A stretch of 64,000 nucleotides of DNA from contig OZ038463.1 in NCBI GenBank assembly GCA_964036295.1, positions 27,267,069 to 27,331,068 of the forward strand, read 5' to 3'. The position numbers and the translations under genes were made by a program. Within the stretch, counting starts at the first letter, position 1, and every line of letters begins with the position of its first letter. Below are positions 52,150 to 63,871 of the stretch, one piece after another. The notes below the pieces were generated by a model, which did not search any database, was not told where the DNA came from, and saw nothing but the letters and a program-made list of their open reading frames with translations. Source of the DNA: Plumapathes pennacea. Lineage: Eukaryota > Cnidaria > Anthozoa > Antipatharia > Myriopathidae.

Positions 52150-53935
52150 TGTTCCAGCACACAAATGCCGTAGTCGATTAAAATTGTAACACTTGCAACA
52201 AATAAGCACAAACCAATCAAAAACTATTTTCTTTTTGTACAACTCCACATTCTTTTTAAATATTTTTTTGGAGTCGGAAGTCGAAAATAACGCAGGTTCA
52301 CGTTACAAAACAGTTGTTTTCTTTTCAAAACCAAACTAGACAAAAATATGATATACCATTTTCAAGAATACATAATGATTATGATTTCTGCCAAAAGTCA
52401 GGTCCATAGCATAAATTCTACATGCCTTGGATCTGAAAACGTCTGCTCCTCGCGTAAAAATAAATTTTGAGTTATGAGAGAAAAACAGTTTCTTTTATGT
52501 GTTTACACAACTGACAAAAACCTTCAAATAGTTTGGCATTAGTTTCACTCACTAACTAAACCGTGACGAGGCTTTTCAGTTTGATTACTGATGTTTTGAA
52601 AACGAGGCGCCGCGCCGAGTTGGTTATTTATCATCCTATATTCGGCAAGCCCGAGTAGAATAATTGTTTTATTAAAAACTAGATCACAAATTACTCTGCC
52701 CTGATTTTAATTGATGTAAAAAAGACCGGAAGACGAATTAACTTCCGCTCCAAAAATACAATGATCACATGATTACTGCAACTATGACAACGTTTTTGCA
52801 AACGGACTGATAGCTGAATGAAGGAAAATCTAGTGAAGAATACATTTTCATGGAAAAAAAAGTAAACCCGACCTAGCAGGTGCGACGAACCTATCGATTA
52901 ACAAGAAATGAGCGACCTTTCAGCGGCGACGCTGCTTTGATTGTCTATAACTTTTTGTGCATTTTGAATTTTATATTAATGTTTTCGGGAAAATCTCTGG
53001 AATATATTGTAGTATCTTCTTATCCAAAATTTGAATTTTGGCCATGACGATACTGAACTGAACTGAACTTTTATTCAGGAAATATAATTTATACAAGTTC
53101 ATTTACCCGCAGGTAGCAAAAGCTAATCGAGGCGGGCTAAAATAGGTTAATCTATATGTTGTTTCATACGAAAGAAATTAATATGAGAGCGAAGAAAGAG
53201 AGGAAAGATAAATCAATATATGTTTCTAATTTTACATGTCTACATAACTGTATCTATTACTTGTGATAGTTCATATTGTATTTCAGTATATCTACGTACG
53301 TATATTTACATATTCATACAAGGATGATGTTGATGTTGTGTATGAAGAAAAGAAAAAGGATATAGTGTAAATTTTGTTAGAAATTTCAAGAATTGGATCT
53401 ATAATTAGAATTAGTTAGTCTGAGACCTATAGTAATTGGCAATCTTGTTCCGTTTACATGATAGGTAGGATCTCCTAGGAGACAATTTTTGGTCATGTAA
53501 ACGCTCGAGGTAGGGTTACCCTCCCAGGGTGGCTAATTTTAGCTGTGCCAGGTTACTGTCTCAAATCTCAAACCTCGCGATGCCTTTCAGACTCTTGGCG
53601 AGATAGCTCTAGGGATAGCCCGTGGCATATGATACCATTTTGGTGTATGACACCTTAAAGTTATAAGCCTCAAAAGTTTAATAATTAGGGTAGATTTGAC
53701 TACCTTTGGGGTTACTATGGCAGCTGTTTTCACATAGAGGGACCCATACATTGTTCGGCGATATAATTACTACAAAGCCTCATTTCAAAATGAAATCGTT
53801 TCATCACGCACTGTTTCCGACACATCAAGGAAGGTTATTTTAATAATCAAATCAAAAAGGCAGGTGTAGCTCGTTAATGTGTAAAAAGTACTTTTGCGGG
53901 GTAAGTATTAGAACTGGCTTAAGGCCACATTATTA
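52150..53935. other. Intergenic DNA with dispersed repeats
   Basis: No gene recognised in AT-rich DNA. 53445–53632 is an inverted copy of 57562–57755. 53886–53911 (AAAAAGTACTTTTGCGGGG) echoes the inner-end motif of the foldback arms and of the stretch beside the Penelope-like fragment at 17.3 kb. Confidence 0.5.
53445..53632. repeat. Dispersed repeat C, copy 1
   Basis: Starts near GTTTACATGATAGGTAGGAT and passes CTCCTAG, CCCTCCCAGGGTGGCTAA, CAGACTCTTGGCGAGATAG and GGGATAG. The inverted partner lies at 57562–57755. No ORF. It may be part of a MITE whose ends read GTTTACATG. Confidence 0.7.
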
Positions 53936-54420
53936 CTAGAAATACGATAATCGCAGATATCCCCTCGCTCTGTGGGTGGATTTCGGGATGTGGGATTCTT
54001 CTCTATTTTCCCTTTGGTGATTATCAATCGTTTACAAACCATTGTTGTGTATCGCAACGTCACCAGTCGGTCGGCCGCTAAAAAATACGTTTGTCGCACG
54101 GAGTTTGGTATGAGTTCAGACTACGTGTAATGCAGAGTGATGCGTTTTGAAGTTTTCGTGGAAGCTAAACTGAGACAACTTTCCAGACGAACTACAGCAA
54201 GCTAAGGAAAGCGCAATTAGAATCGTGACTCAGATGCGGTGTTTACACGAGAGACATTTACCGCAGTAAAAAAATTACCGCGGTAAATTTTGTAATCTGC
54301 AAGGTGGTAAATTTGCATTTATTACAGTACATTTCTTCATGAACTACATTTAGCAAGGTTTTATAAATTGTCTACACGCGTGGTACGTTTACTGCAGTAA
54401 AGTAAATGCTTTCACATGGG

Positions 54421-54813
54421 TAAGGCCCGGTTCAGACGCCGCTCCTGACATGCGCCGAACCTAATAGTAATAGATTCGACCCTGGTTCGACATAGGAGCG
54501 ACTGTTGATTCAAACGGCGAACTTTTCCTGCCGCACCAAATACACAATAGTGCTTATGTTTAAGGATACATGTTTTTAATTCAAAATAATTTAAAATAAT
54601 TCATGATATAGGTACGGCACATGTGAAGAGCGGAGTCTGAATCAACGTCGCTCCCAGGTCGGATTATGCGACAGCATCAGTCGAACCTAATACCGCTGCC
54701 GTACCTAATTCAAATATGCCGAACCTAATTGATTCAGACGCCGCTCTTCTGCCGTACTTAATTCAAGCATTAGGTTCGGCGCATGTCAGGAGCGGCGTCT
54801 GAACCGGGCCTAA
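54421..54813. mobile_element. MITE with about 42-bp inverted ends, nested in H5
   Basis: Left TAAGGCCCGGTTCAGACGCC continues with GCTCCTGACATGCGCCGAAC. The right end is its mirror, finishing GTCTGAACCGGGCCTA. The interior repeats CCGAACCTAAT and GTACCTAATTCA phrases in both orientations. No clear target duplication was seen. Confidence 0.8.
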
Positions 54814-54962
54814 ATGTGTCGGGTGTAAATACGGCATGTCAATCAGTTTTCTCGGTCAGCGAAGTCGATCTTCGATTTCTTTTTGTTTTCTTTTAACAGA
54901 AGCCGCGATTGCTCCAACCAACGCTGCATCCTAACCAAATACGTGTATGTTTTTTTATTTTA

Positions 54963-56050
54963 CTAGACTGGCCTTGCCAGTGAGCTCGCGGCGTGAGTTG
55001 GGTCGAGACCAGAATATAAAATGAGACTTCCAATTTCTCACCATAAAAATATCACACAGTATAGAGAACTTGGCTTTTGACACCTTGATTAAACTAAAAA
55101 TTATTATTACAACACTCATACACTTGCTTCTTAAAGGTTGAGCGACCCTGCATCTTGAGAATGCGTGACATATCTTTTTATGCACAATCGATTTTGACAG
55201 TTTGACCTTGACTCATATTTCTAATCAGAGGCCACGATTAATCCAGCCTTCGCTTCACTACTTATGTGTTTTCTTTTCTTAACTCAATACGTTTCTTCTA
55301 TCAGGCTTTCGAGTATTCGTGCTCTGTAACAAATATAAAATTGAAAGCGAGGAATGTCACACGAGAGATGTTTACAATATTATTGCGGTTTTGTTCACAG
55401 TGTGTTCAGTCCATTTGTGACTGCAAACTCAATCCTCAGAATTATTTCGGTGTATTTTTCATTTCTGGTATTTAATGAACATTGCGAAACAAAGACTACA
55501 TGATCGAATGAAAGAAACACTTCAACAGGCAATGTACGATACGCAGAAGAATTTTATGAGGCAACAGATGTCATGTACAGAGTAAAGCATAAAGCGTCAT
55601 TGTTTTACGGCTAAAGCTCACCGTAGCTTTGGTTTCTGCTTTCGCCCTGTTATCTTCCCAAAAGTATTTCGTGTCGCCACAGAAAGTTTCGTCGGGACTA
55701 AATATTTATCGGCGACAGCGGTACCATCAAATATTTGTTTACGGCTATTCTCAAAGCTTCCGCGGTGAACGCGAGCCAAAATCGTTCCCGAAAATCCAGT
55801 TTATCCATGCCTATTCCACAGAGCCAAATGGTGTTGAGTTTGGATGGGATGCAGTTAACTTTTACACACAAGTAACGAGCAATTCACTGGCCACATCTCG
55901 AGTTGCTTAGCGAAGTCAATTACGTCATCGCCCAGCACGTGATAATATGAACCAATCACCGTGTGCTGATCCTCGACCCACAAAAAGGAAAAAAATAAAA
56001 ATAAAAATCTCCATTTTTAAGCTCTCGTGGGCCCCAGGCCCCCGCGAGCA
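54963..56050 (-). mobile_element. Helentron/Helitron2-like element copy B2, nested in H5
   Basis: Same structure as B1 on the opposite strand: 5' TGCTCGCGGGGGCC after T; 3' CCGCGAGC, ACTGGC-AAG-GCCAGT, CTAG before T. It shares the 93-codon frame (55629–55910, a couple of differences from B1) and the 69-codon frame (55266–55475, two differences). Such similarity between two insertions 35 kb apart points to recent activity. Confidence 0.75.
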
Positions 56051-56539
56051 ATAAAGTACGTTTCTTCAAGTGCGAAAAACATTTAAAACTGGAAGCGAGA
56101 GCTGCTTGTTTGTCTCGGAATACGTTAATTATGCAAATATATTAGTTATATTGTCTGGTTCACACACGATTCAAAATAACGGCAAAGTTTATCTTGCACG
56201 AAGGCACTCTGAAATAGCTTCGAAAATTAGCGAAAAGGTCACAACTCGCCTTCATCACAGTCCCGGGGCATCAAACCACAAAATATACTGCGACTGTTGA
56301 AATGTACACGAAAGACGTTTGCAAGTGCAGTCAACTGTATTTATTAAAAACTCACCGGTTCCTGAAAGTCGTAGTGTTTCTTTTCCAGCAAATGAAGCAA
56401 AACCCCAAACATTATCGTCTACATTATCCTTCAGTGATTCGAAATACTGAGCAGCCCTCATACAATTCAAAAATTCCAATCTCCATTGCATTGAGCGCCC
56501 GCGGCGATCTTGTCAAAACTTGGATAATCCTGTGAACGG

Positions 56540-57019
56540 TCAAACGGTGAAATTTGCCACGGTGATTGTTCGATTTCCACTGACTGACCTTTGTTGCTTG
56601 TCCTTTCTGAATAAGTATCTGAGTTTAACACAAAACGGCGTCGCGATCGTACTTTGTTGTGCGATGTGTCTTTTCTTCGGTTCGATTCTGCTCTTGCATA
56701 TATCCTGGATATATAGCTCCCGATTTGCTTTCAAGCGCTGTTCTCTTTGCGGAGTATTTTCTTCGGCTCGCTTTTGCTTCTGAAGCTCCCAATTTCCTCT
56801 CAAGCGCTGTTCTTTTTGCGGAGTCGTTTCTTTGGCACGCTTCTGTTCATGATGCTGTCGGTCATAACATGATTGTCGTCTTTTCTCTAGACGTATTTGG
56901 CGCTGTTCGACCGTTTCACGATTTCGCCTTGCTCGTGCCTGTTCCCTTCTTATTTGAAGACGAGCTTCGCGAGACGGTTTTGTTTCAAGTTTTCCAGTTT
57001 TTAAGTTTTCCATTTTCAT
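56540..57019 (-). CDS. Helitron-H basic Gln/Lys/Arg/Glu-rich protein (159 aa)
   Basis: Open frame near the 5' end of Helitron H5, starting MKMENLKTGKLETKPSREAR. It is highly basic and hydrophilic, with no membrane segment. It contains units of about 22 residues of the form [20 protein letters not shown], then a C-terminal block [19 protein letters not shown] conserved in copies H3 and H4. The composition suggests a helical, nucleic-acid-binding protein; function is unknown to me. H4 has an in-frame stop after EQRQIRL and H3 has frameshifts, so only this copy is open. It may be the N-terminal exon of a larger element protein: a conserved stretch with RAAQYFESLKDN and LRLSGTGEF follows in another frame at 56255–56491. 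Confidence 0.5.
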   Translation of the reverse strand: MKMENLKTGKLETKPSREARLQIRREQARARRNRETVEQRQIRLEKRRQSCYDRQHHEQKRAKETTPQKEQRLRGNWELQKQKRAEENTPQREQRLKANRELYIQDICKSRIEPKKRHIAQQSTIATPFCVKLRYLFRKDKQQRSVSGNRTITVANFTV

Positions 57020-57299
57020 GAACGCAGCTACGATATATTGTTGCTTCGTTCAAATCTAATTGCTTCGCTCAAATCTAATTTCTGTTATTCCGAGTAAAAC
57101 TACAGTGCACAGGTGATCGATCCGGCCTTTGTTATTGGTTATGCAGGGTAACCGCGCCTAAAGTCGTACGCCAGACTGACTGACTGACTGACTGACAGAC
57201 GAACGTTAAATTTCGAGATGGCGACACGCTTGGAGTCCCCAAGTTAGGCGATAAATAATGCATTAGCGCCGTGATTATTATCCTCACTTCGCTTGGGGA

Positions 57300-58267
57300 T
57301 AAAAGTTTGCTCTGTTTAGGCCCATAGAAGTTTGCATTCGTTTCCGCGGGCCTCCACTTTTGCTGAACCGCGTATTCGAAATAGTGTCAGTTTTAAAGAC
57401 CTTCCATTTACAGGAAGGCAAAGGGTGGAAATTATAAAACTTAGTGTGGCGCCCGAAATGGGAGATTTTAGAATTTAGAATTTAAAACACTGCGGCAATA
57501 ATTTAGGTCGTTTACATGGAAGAAAATGTAACCCTGCTAGAAAGGGCAGAAGATAGCCCCGCTTTACATATGCCACGCGCTATCCCTAGAACTATCTCGC
57601 CAAGAGTCTGAAAGGCATCGCGAGGTTTGAGATTTGAGACAGTAACCTGGCACAGCTAAAATTAGCCACCCTGGGAGGGTAACCCTAACTCGAGCGTTTA
57701 CATGGCCAAAAGTTGTCTCTGCTAGGAGATCCTACCTATCATGTAAACGGAACAAGGAATTTTAATAGAGACTGGATGACCCTTCTAGGAGGGTGTCCCT
57801 CCTTCCTTGTAAGCAGGACCTTAGAAATCTGAACCGTAAGGAGACGTCCCAGGCCGGCAAAGAAAAGAAGCTTATCCGTGACTTCATTATCTAGTTACCA
57901 TGCACAGTTTATACCTACATATTTTCCAGAGGCCATGAGATACTCCAGCCTGGGCTGCATCCAAAATAAATACGTGCGTAAAAAAAATGCCTTTCTTCTT
58001 TTGGCTAACTTTCAAGTTGAATACATTCATTAAGTAAAATGTGATAAACTTGTTGACATTTACTTGCGGTTTAGTTAAATGTATTCACTTTCGAATTTTT
58101 CTTCCTCCAGTTGTGTAGGTCATTTTTCTTGCTGGCGAAACTTAAGCGGAGCAAAGCAAATATAATGAAATGATAGAAATATTTTGGCAAGCTGAAGTCG
58201 CTCCAGGCTGTCAGGGGTTTTTATGCTGCCCCCCACCATTTAGGATTTTGGAGTTTGATTTACGCAC
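57300..58267. other. Intergenic DNA between Helitron copies
   Basis: Contains dispersed repeat C copy 2 and otherwise nothing recognisable. No splice-supported coding frame. Confidence 0.5.
57562..57755. repeat. Dispersed repeat C, copy 2
   Basis: Inverted copy of 53445–53632: CTATCCCTAG, CTATCTCGCCAAGAGTCTG, TTAGCCACCCTGGGAGGG, CTAGGAGATCCTACC and ATCATGTAAACGGAACAAGG appear in mirrored order. The pair flanks Helitron H5. Confidence 0.7.
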
Positions 58268-59505
58268 AAGAGATTTTTCCCGAGCTTTGCGAGGGTTATA
58301 ATCACGACACTAATGCTGCTAGTATCGCGCTATTTGGAGACTCCAAGCGGGTCGCCATCTCGAAATCTAATGTTCGTGTATCTGCCTGTCAGTCTGGCGT
58401 ACGGTCTCCAGGCGCGGTTGCTCAGCAGCGTCTTTTGGCAAAAAGCCATGAGCACCGACAGAAGTGATTTTATACAACAAGATGTTGATACAAGGCCAAG
58501 CAGATCGACGAATAGTTATAAACGGCCCAGATATTTTGCCATCGAAAGGTGAAAGGTGAAATAAAAGATACTTCTTCGGAAAGGACAAACAAAATACGGT
58601 GGGTGGAAATCGAACAATCACCGTGGCAAAATTTACCGTTTGACATTTACGGAAAGATCCAAGTTTTGACAAGACCCCCGCTGGCGCTCAATGCAATGGA
58701 GATTGGATTTTCGAAATGTATGAGAGCTGCTCTATACTTCGAATTGACTGAAAGATAACGAAGACGATTATGTTTGGGGTTTTGTTTCGTTTGATGGAAA
58801 AGAATTAAAACTGCGACTTTCAGGAACCGGTGAGCTTTTAATAATAACAATTGACAATCTTGTTCGAACAGTATGCTAATACCTTGGTGGTGTTATCACT
58901 TGTGTTTTCAACAGTTGCCGTAAATTTAGTGGTTGATGCCCCGGAAACTGTAATTAAGACCAAGTAGAACTATATGTGACTTCTTCGCTAGTTTTCGAAG
59001 CTATTTCCGATTGCCATTTTGGAAGACTTAATTAACTTATTTCCAAGACTTCCACAAATGGGACTTTCGCTTTCAATTTAAAGTAAAAAGCCATACACGT
59101 ATTCGGCTAGGATGAAGCGTTGGTTGGCGTAATTGCGACTTCTATTAAAATTAAGAAAAATACCGTGCCGAAAATTGACTTCCCTGACTGTGCAAAACTG
59201 ATTTAGTCACGATTCTAATCTCGAATGCATTCTGTAGCTGCGTGCAAAATTAAAGTTGTCTCAGCGAATTTTGGAGTTTAGCTTGTCCACGAAAACTTGA
59301 AAACGCATCTGGCTGTGCACGTTGTCTAAACTAAACCAGACTGCCGTACGACAAATATCTTTTTAGCGGGCGACTGGCGACGTCGCTATACAACCATGGT
59401 TTTGTATATTATTATACAATTAAATAATATTCAAATGGAAAATAGACAATTTAATGCCGTTTTCCGAAAACCTACTACAGTGTGCGAGGGGATATCTGGG
59501 ATTAT
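58268..59505 (+). mobile_element. Helitron family H, decayed copy H6
   Basis: The 5' side TTCCCGAGCTTTGCGAGGG is followed by ATAATCACGACACTAATGC, GGAGACTCCAAGCG and CTGTCAGTCTGGCGTACG, as in H2–H5. It lacks the basic ORF but keeps the WVEIEQSPWQNLPFDIYGKI…ALNAMEIGF segment seen in H5 in other frames. The 3' end near 59490 (GGGGATATCTGGGATTATTA) has lost the CTAG terminus. Frame breaks are frequent. Confidence 0.65.
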
Positions 59506-60406
59506 TAAAAACTGGACCACTGTTATTGGATTTCTAGGTTTTTCATTGGTTTCTTGGACATGGGTTATCAGCTCATAACCAATCTGTGGACAAATATGGT
59601 CAATGAACGCGTGAGCGACGAAGCACTCTTGAGAAAGATTTTTCAGATTTCACGATCATTTTAGAGTAGCTTGCAAGTCCCGGATGAAACAAATTTACAA
59701 CACTAATTGAAGAATGAGCAAAGTGGAATTAAATGCATACCTCAAGTGTTTTTACACATTAGCAAGGGACCAAGGCGGTACCTTCAATCAAGTCGATACA
59801 AGTAGCCAGTGTTGGTCGCTTTCTTCGGTTCGCCTCCGCGATGTAAACAGTTTTCCATCACCGCCAACTCTGCCCTCACAGAAGCAAATATAGTTTTCTT
59901 CGTCAATTTCCCGTGCTGACTTTTAAGCATCTCCAGCTTCAGTTCTCGTTCAGCACAAACAGTTGCCAGTTTCAAGCAGCATCACAAACGTCGCACACGG
60001 CGAGCAAATTTAGCGATCCCCTTCGCAAATCAATGTTTATAACTGTACAAACGTCCACGTTTTCAATTATTTTGGTACATCACCGTAAGATTACTTTTGT
60101 AAACTCTTTCCGAGAGTGTTTGAGCCGTGTAGTTGCTTTTTTCAATCGATAGTCACACATTCAGCTCGTTCGCAAAGACGTTTTCATAGTTGTAGTAATC
60201 ATGTGATCATTGTATTTTTACGGTTTGGGACGGTCACGTTCAGAGGTTCGTTATTTTATTTCACCTTCAATGTCTTTATTTTGCTTTGACTTTGTTTAGA
60301 AAGAGATGGACACCAGATAGGACTACTGTACCTTTTGTTATCAAAGTTTCTGCAAACTATAAGGTCAGCAGCACACTGATAGAACAAGTTACTTGTCCTG
60401 GGCAGT
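59506..60406. other. Stretch upstream of the TPR gene
   Basis: No gene recognised. GTTTAGAAAGAGATGG near 60294 could be a splice acceptor for an upstream-spliced TPR transcript, but no first exon is evident. Confidence 0.4.
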
Positions 60407-61390
60407 ATGTTGTCACTAGAATGTTATGAAAAGAAACTCGACCTTGCAAAACAAACAGGAGACAAGGAAGGCGAAGGAAATGCCTATGATGGCCTTGGGA
60501 ACTATTATTACTCTTTTGGGCAGTACGACAAGGCTGTACAATATTACGAACTGTGGCTCAACATTGCAAAACAAATTGTAGACGGCAAAGCAGGTGACGG
60601 AAGAACCTATGGTATGCTTGGGAATTGTCATTACTCTCTCGGGCAGTACGACAAGGCTTTACAGTATTACAAATTGTGGCTCAACATTGCAAAAAAAATT
60701 GGGGACAAAGCAGATGAAAAAGGAGCTTATGGTGGGCTTGGGAAATGTCACTACTCTCTCGGGCAGTACAGCAAGGCTGTACAGTACTACGAACTGGGGC
60801 TCAGCATTGCAAAAAGAATTGGAGACGAAGCAGGTGAAGGACGAACCTATGGTGGGCTTGGGAACTGTCATCACTCTCTCGGGCAGTACGGCAAGGCTGT
60901 ACAGTATTACTTGCTGTGGCTCAACATCACAAAACAAATTGAAGACAAAGGAGGTGAAGGAGGAGCTTATGGTGGGCTTGGAAACTGTCATTACTCTCTT
61001 GTGCAGTACGACAAGGCTAAAGAGTATTACGAACTGTGGCTCATCATTGCAAAGCAAATTGGAGACAAAGCAGGTGAAAGAGGAGCTTATGGTGGGCTTG
61101 GGAACTGTCATTACTCTCTCGGGCAGTACGACAAGGCTGTACAGTATTACAAACTGTGGCTCTACATTGCAGAACAAATTGGAGACATGGAAGGCAAACG
61201 AAGGGCCTACGGTGGGCTTGAAAACTGTTATTCTTCTCTTGGTGAGCACGACAAAGCGTCAGATTATCGTAGGATGTACACAAATTCCCTCAATCAGGTT
61301 GGAAACAGCGAAGGTGAGGCGCTTTTAACAGTTTTGATCATCGGTCATTTTTTAGATTTGTTGGCTGCTTATATTAATGAAGGTACGTAA
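60407..61390 (+). CDS. Tetratricopeptide-repeat protein (327 aa, single ORF)
   Basis: Array of seven TPR-like units of 40 residues plus a degenerate eighth. The consensus core is YYELWLNIAKQIGDKAGEG then AYGGLGNCHYSLGQYDKA, with the TPR pattern (W/L-x-G/L-x-Y, A/G-x-x-x-F/Y, A, P-like positions) readable in each. Helical hairpins of this kind bind partner proteins; the partner is unknown. Such arrays match the large cnidarian families of TPR proteins akin to TPR28 or the GPSM/NB-ARC-associated TPRs. Units are 120 nt (one has 123) and very alike, indicating recent unit duplication. An in-frame stop lies nine codons before the Met. The 3' end may be artificial: GAAG|GTACGT just before the stop is a good donor, so a further exon (effector domain) may follow outside this frame. 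It stands between Helitron copies H6 and H7. Confidence 0.75.
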   Translation: MLSLECYEKKLDLAKQTGDKEGEGNAYDGLGNYYYSFGQYDKAVQYYELWLNIAKQIVDGKAGDGRTYGMLGNCHYSLGQYDKALQYYKLWLNIAKKIGDKADEKGAYGGLGKCHYSLGQYSKAVQYYELGLSIAKRIGDEAGEGRTYGGLGNCHHSLGQYGKAVQYYLLWLNITKQIEDKGGEGGAYGGLGNCHYSLVQYDKAKEYYELWLIIAKQIGDKAGERGAYGGLGNCHYSLGQYDKAVQYYKLWLYIAEQIGDMEGKRRAYGGLENCYSSLGEHDKASDYRRMYTNSLNQVGNSEGEALLTVLIIGHFLDLLAAYINEGT

Positions 61391-61453
61391 CATAGACCTA
61401 TGTTTATGTATTCAAGCTTTTCTTGATGATATGCTGGAGTTGTCCCTTCAGTT

Positions 61454-62300
61454 ACTCCCCGAGCATTGCGAAGGTAGTAATCACGGCGCTAATGGTGCAG
61501 TATCGCGCTTTTTCGAGACGCCAATGGGGTCGCTATAATGTCTATAATCTGTGTTTGTCAGTCAGTCAGTCTGTCAGTCTGGTGTACGACCTCCAGGCGT
61601 AGTAACTAAGCTTTCAATTTTGATTCCCTTCGGTAAGAAGCAATGGAGCACGACGGCAGTGATTTTCTACAACAAAATGCAGGTACAAGGCCAAGCAGTT
61701 CGATAAACTGCTGTAAACGACTGATATTGTTCCATTGTATGGAAGGCAAGCGTCGTTAAATGAATGAAACTATTTTTTAAGGCATCGACTTATTTAGGAA
61801 AGGTAAACAAAATACAGTCCGTAAAAATCGAACAATCACCGTTTGGCAAATTTCAACGTTTGACGTTTACAGGATCCAAGTTTTGGCAAGGCGCGTTTCC
61901 CGGCGCTCAATACAATGAAAATTGAAACTTTCGTACTTCATGAGGACTGCTCCATATTTTGAAATCATTGAAGACGTAGACAATAATGTTTGCGGTTTTG
62001 TTTCGTTTGTTCAAAAAGAGCTAAAAGTACGACATACAGGAACCGGCGAGTATATAAAAATTACGGCAGTTGACGTACAATATGCTAATTAACTAAACAT
62101 TGTGTTGCCATTCGCGTATTTCAACAGTCGCCGTATATTTTGTGATTTGATGTCCCGGAAACTGAGATAAAAGCCAAGTAGGATTATATTGTGACATTTT
62201 CGCTACTTTTCGAAGCTATCTCAGAGTGTCTTTGTGCAAGATAACTTTTTCCTAGAGGCTGTGTTGTGAGAAACCATTTGACATGTTTGCTGAAAGTCAC
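61454..62300 (+). mobile_element. Helitron family H, truncated copy H7
   Basis: It begins CTCCCCGAGCATTGCGAAGG, then GTAATCACGGCGCTAATG, GTCAGTCAGTCTGTCAGTCT and later ACAATCACCGTTTGGCAAAT, GGAACCGGCGAG. It parallels H6 up to about 62240, where similarity ends just before H4. It has many frame breaks. Confidence 0.6.
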
Positions 62301-62307
62301 ATGGTAA

Positions 62308-63871
62308 TCCCCGAACGAAGTGAGGGAAATACTTACGACACTAATGCAGTACTATTATACCGCCTACTTGGAGACTCCAAGCCTGTCGCCATCTCGAAAT
62401 TTAACGTTGTCTGTCAGTCTGGCGTACGACTTTAGGCGCGGTTACCCCGCTAACCAATAACAAAGGCCGGATCGATCACGTGTGCCCTATTGTTTTACTC
62501 GGAACAATTGAAAAATTAGATTTGAACGAAGCAACAATATATCGTAACTGCGTTCACGAAAATGGAAAACTTAAAAACTGAAGAACTTGAAACACAACAG
62601 TCTCGCGAAGCTCGTCTTCAAATAAGAAGGGAACAGGCACGAGCAAGGCGAAATCGTGAAACGAGCGAACAACGCCAAATTCGTCTCTAGAAAAGGCGAC
62701 AATCCTGTTATGATCGACAGCATCATAAACAGAAGCGCGTGCCGAAGAAACGACTCCGCAAAGAAAACAGCGCATGAATGCCGATCGAAAGCGACATGAA
62801 CAGAAGCGGGTAACGCAGACAACTCCGCAAAGAGAACAGCGCTTGAAAGCAAATCGGAAACTTCAGGAGCAAAAGCGGGCCGAAGAGAAGACTCCGCAAA
62901 GACAACAGCGCAATGCCGACCAAAAGCGACAAGAACAGAAGCGGGTAACACAGACAACTCCGCAAAGGGAACAGCGCTTGAAAACAAATCGGGAGCTTCA
63001 GACGCCGTTTTGTATTAAACTCAGATACTTATTTAGAAAGGACAAGCAACAAAGGTTAGTCAGTGGAAATCGAGCAATCACCGTGACAAATATATTCTAT
63101 CCCGTATAGCTTGTAACTCGATCACTTCAAGAATGTATTAAAATCTGTATGCTGATCATTTTCCCTCGAAGTATTGTTTTACTACGCTTCTGTCGCCAGT
63201 TTCGGCTACCGTATTCGCTCAGAGCAACCGGAACTTGGAGTCTTGAATGATTTAGTCAGATGTCTTATTTTTCTGTAATCTGACACGCGGTGATTGCAGC
63301 GAGAATCGTTCACAAGCCCTTAGAAGTATTACTGGGTCTGAAGCCCGTGTATAATTTGAAGTAAACTGTTCAAGTTTTGCTTTGATTCTGGGCGAAATCT
63401 TGCTGTTTTGAGTGGGTTCACATACAAAACAATTCGAGCCAATATCCATGCCCGAGTCTGGTGCATGCAATCCAGAGTAAAAACAAATCGCACAGGAAGC
63501 CTATTTAATTGTACTGCCTATGAATTCAAAATTGGAAAATCAGTGTTCCTTTTTTCCCGTACTAAGACGGCCGACCAACTTCAAACTTTGAGTATTAAAT
63601 TTTGAGAACGTGCATGGCAGACTGTATGAATTAATTTGACGTGCCGTGACCGTGGGAAATACGTAATTCGTCACGCAATCGATTCTTTTTTCAACGCAAA
63701 AGTATAACACACACCATTCTTTTCTCCTTCCTTTGCGTGTAGCACTTGAGTTCGAAGAAAAGATTGAGTCAACATTTCGGTAAAACAAAGGCTACTCTTG
63801 TTGGGAGTTACCAAAGTAAAAGTCCCATCAATGGCAGAGTGAGGGGGTATCTGCGATTATCGTATTTCTAG
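62308..63871 (+). mobile_element. Helitron family H, copy H4 (1564 bp)
   Basis: Starts TCCCCGAACGAAGTGAGGG after A and ends GTATTTCTAG before T. Nearly identical to H3 throughout. Its basic ORF starts at about 62562 ([18 protein letters not shown]), has a TAG after EQRQIRL and a later 1-bp frame change. The second half (62774–63109) is open and keeps the [19 protein letters not shown] block. Confidence 0.85.

Larger units (their letters stand above)
53936..57299 (-). mobile_element. Helitron family H, long copy H5 (3.4 kb with nested inserts)
   Basis: On the minus strand it starts TCCCCAAGCGAAGTGAGGA (host A before) and ends TATTTCTAG (host T after). It contains the family's only intact basic ORF (57017–56540), a further conserved segment around 56255–56520, and a 3' part (53940–54240, 54840–54950) shared with H6. 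Two younger insertions interrupt it: Helentron-like B2 (54963–56050) and the MITE at 54421–54813. No Rep/helicase is present. Confidence 0.75.

Noticed and set aside
60659..61249. 196-codon minus-strand ORF over the TPR gene
   Set aside because: Antisense shadow of the same repeats.
60594..61328. 244-codon plus-frame ORF overlapping the TPR gene
   Set aside because: Frame shadow of the 120-nt repeats; Ser/Thr/Leu-rich translation without TPR pattern.
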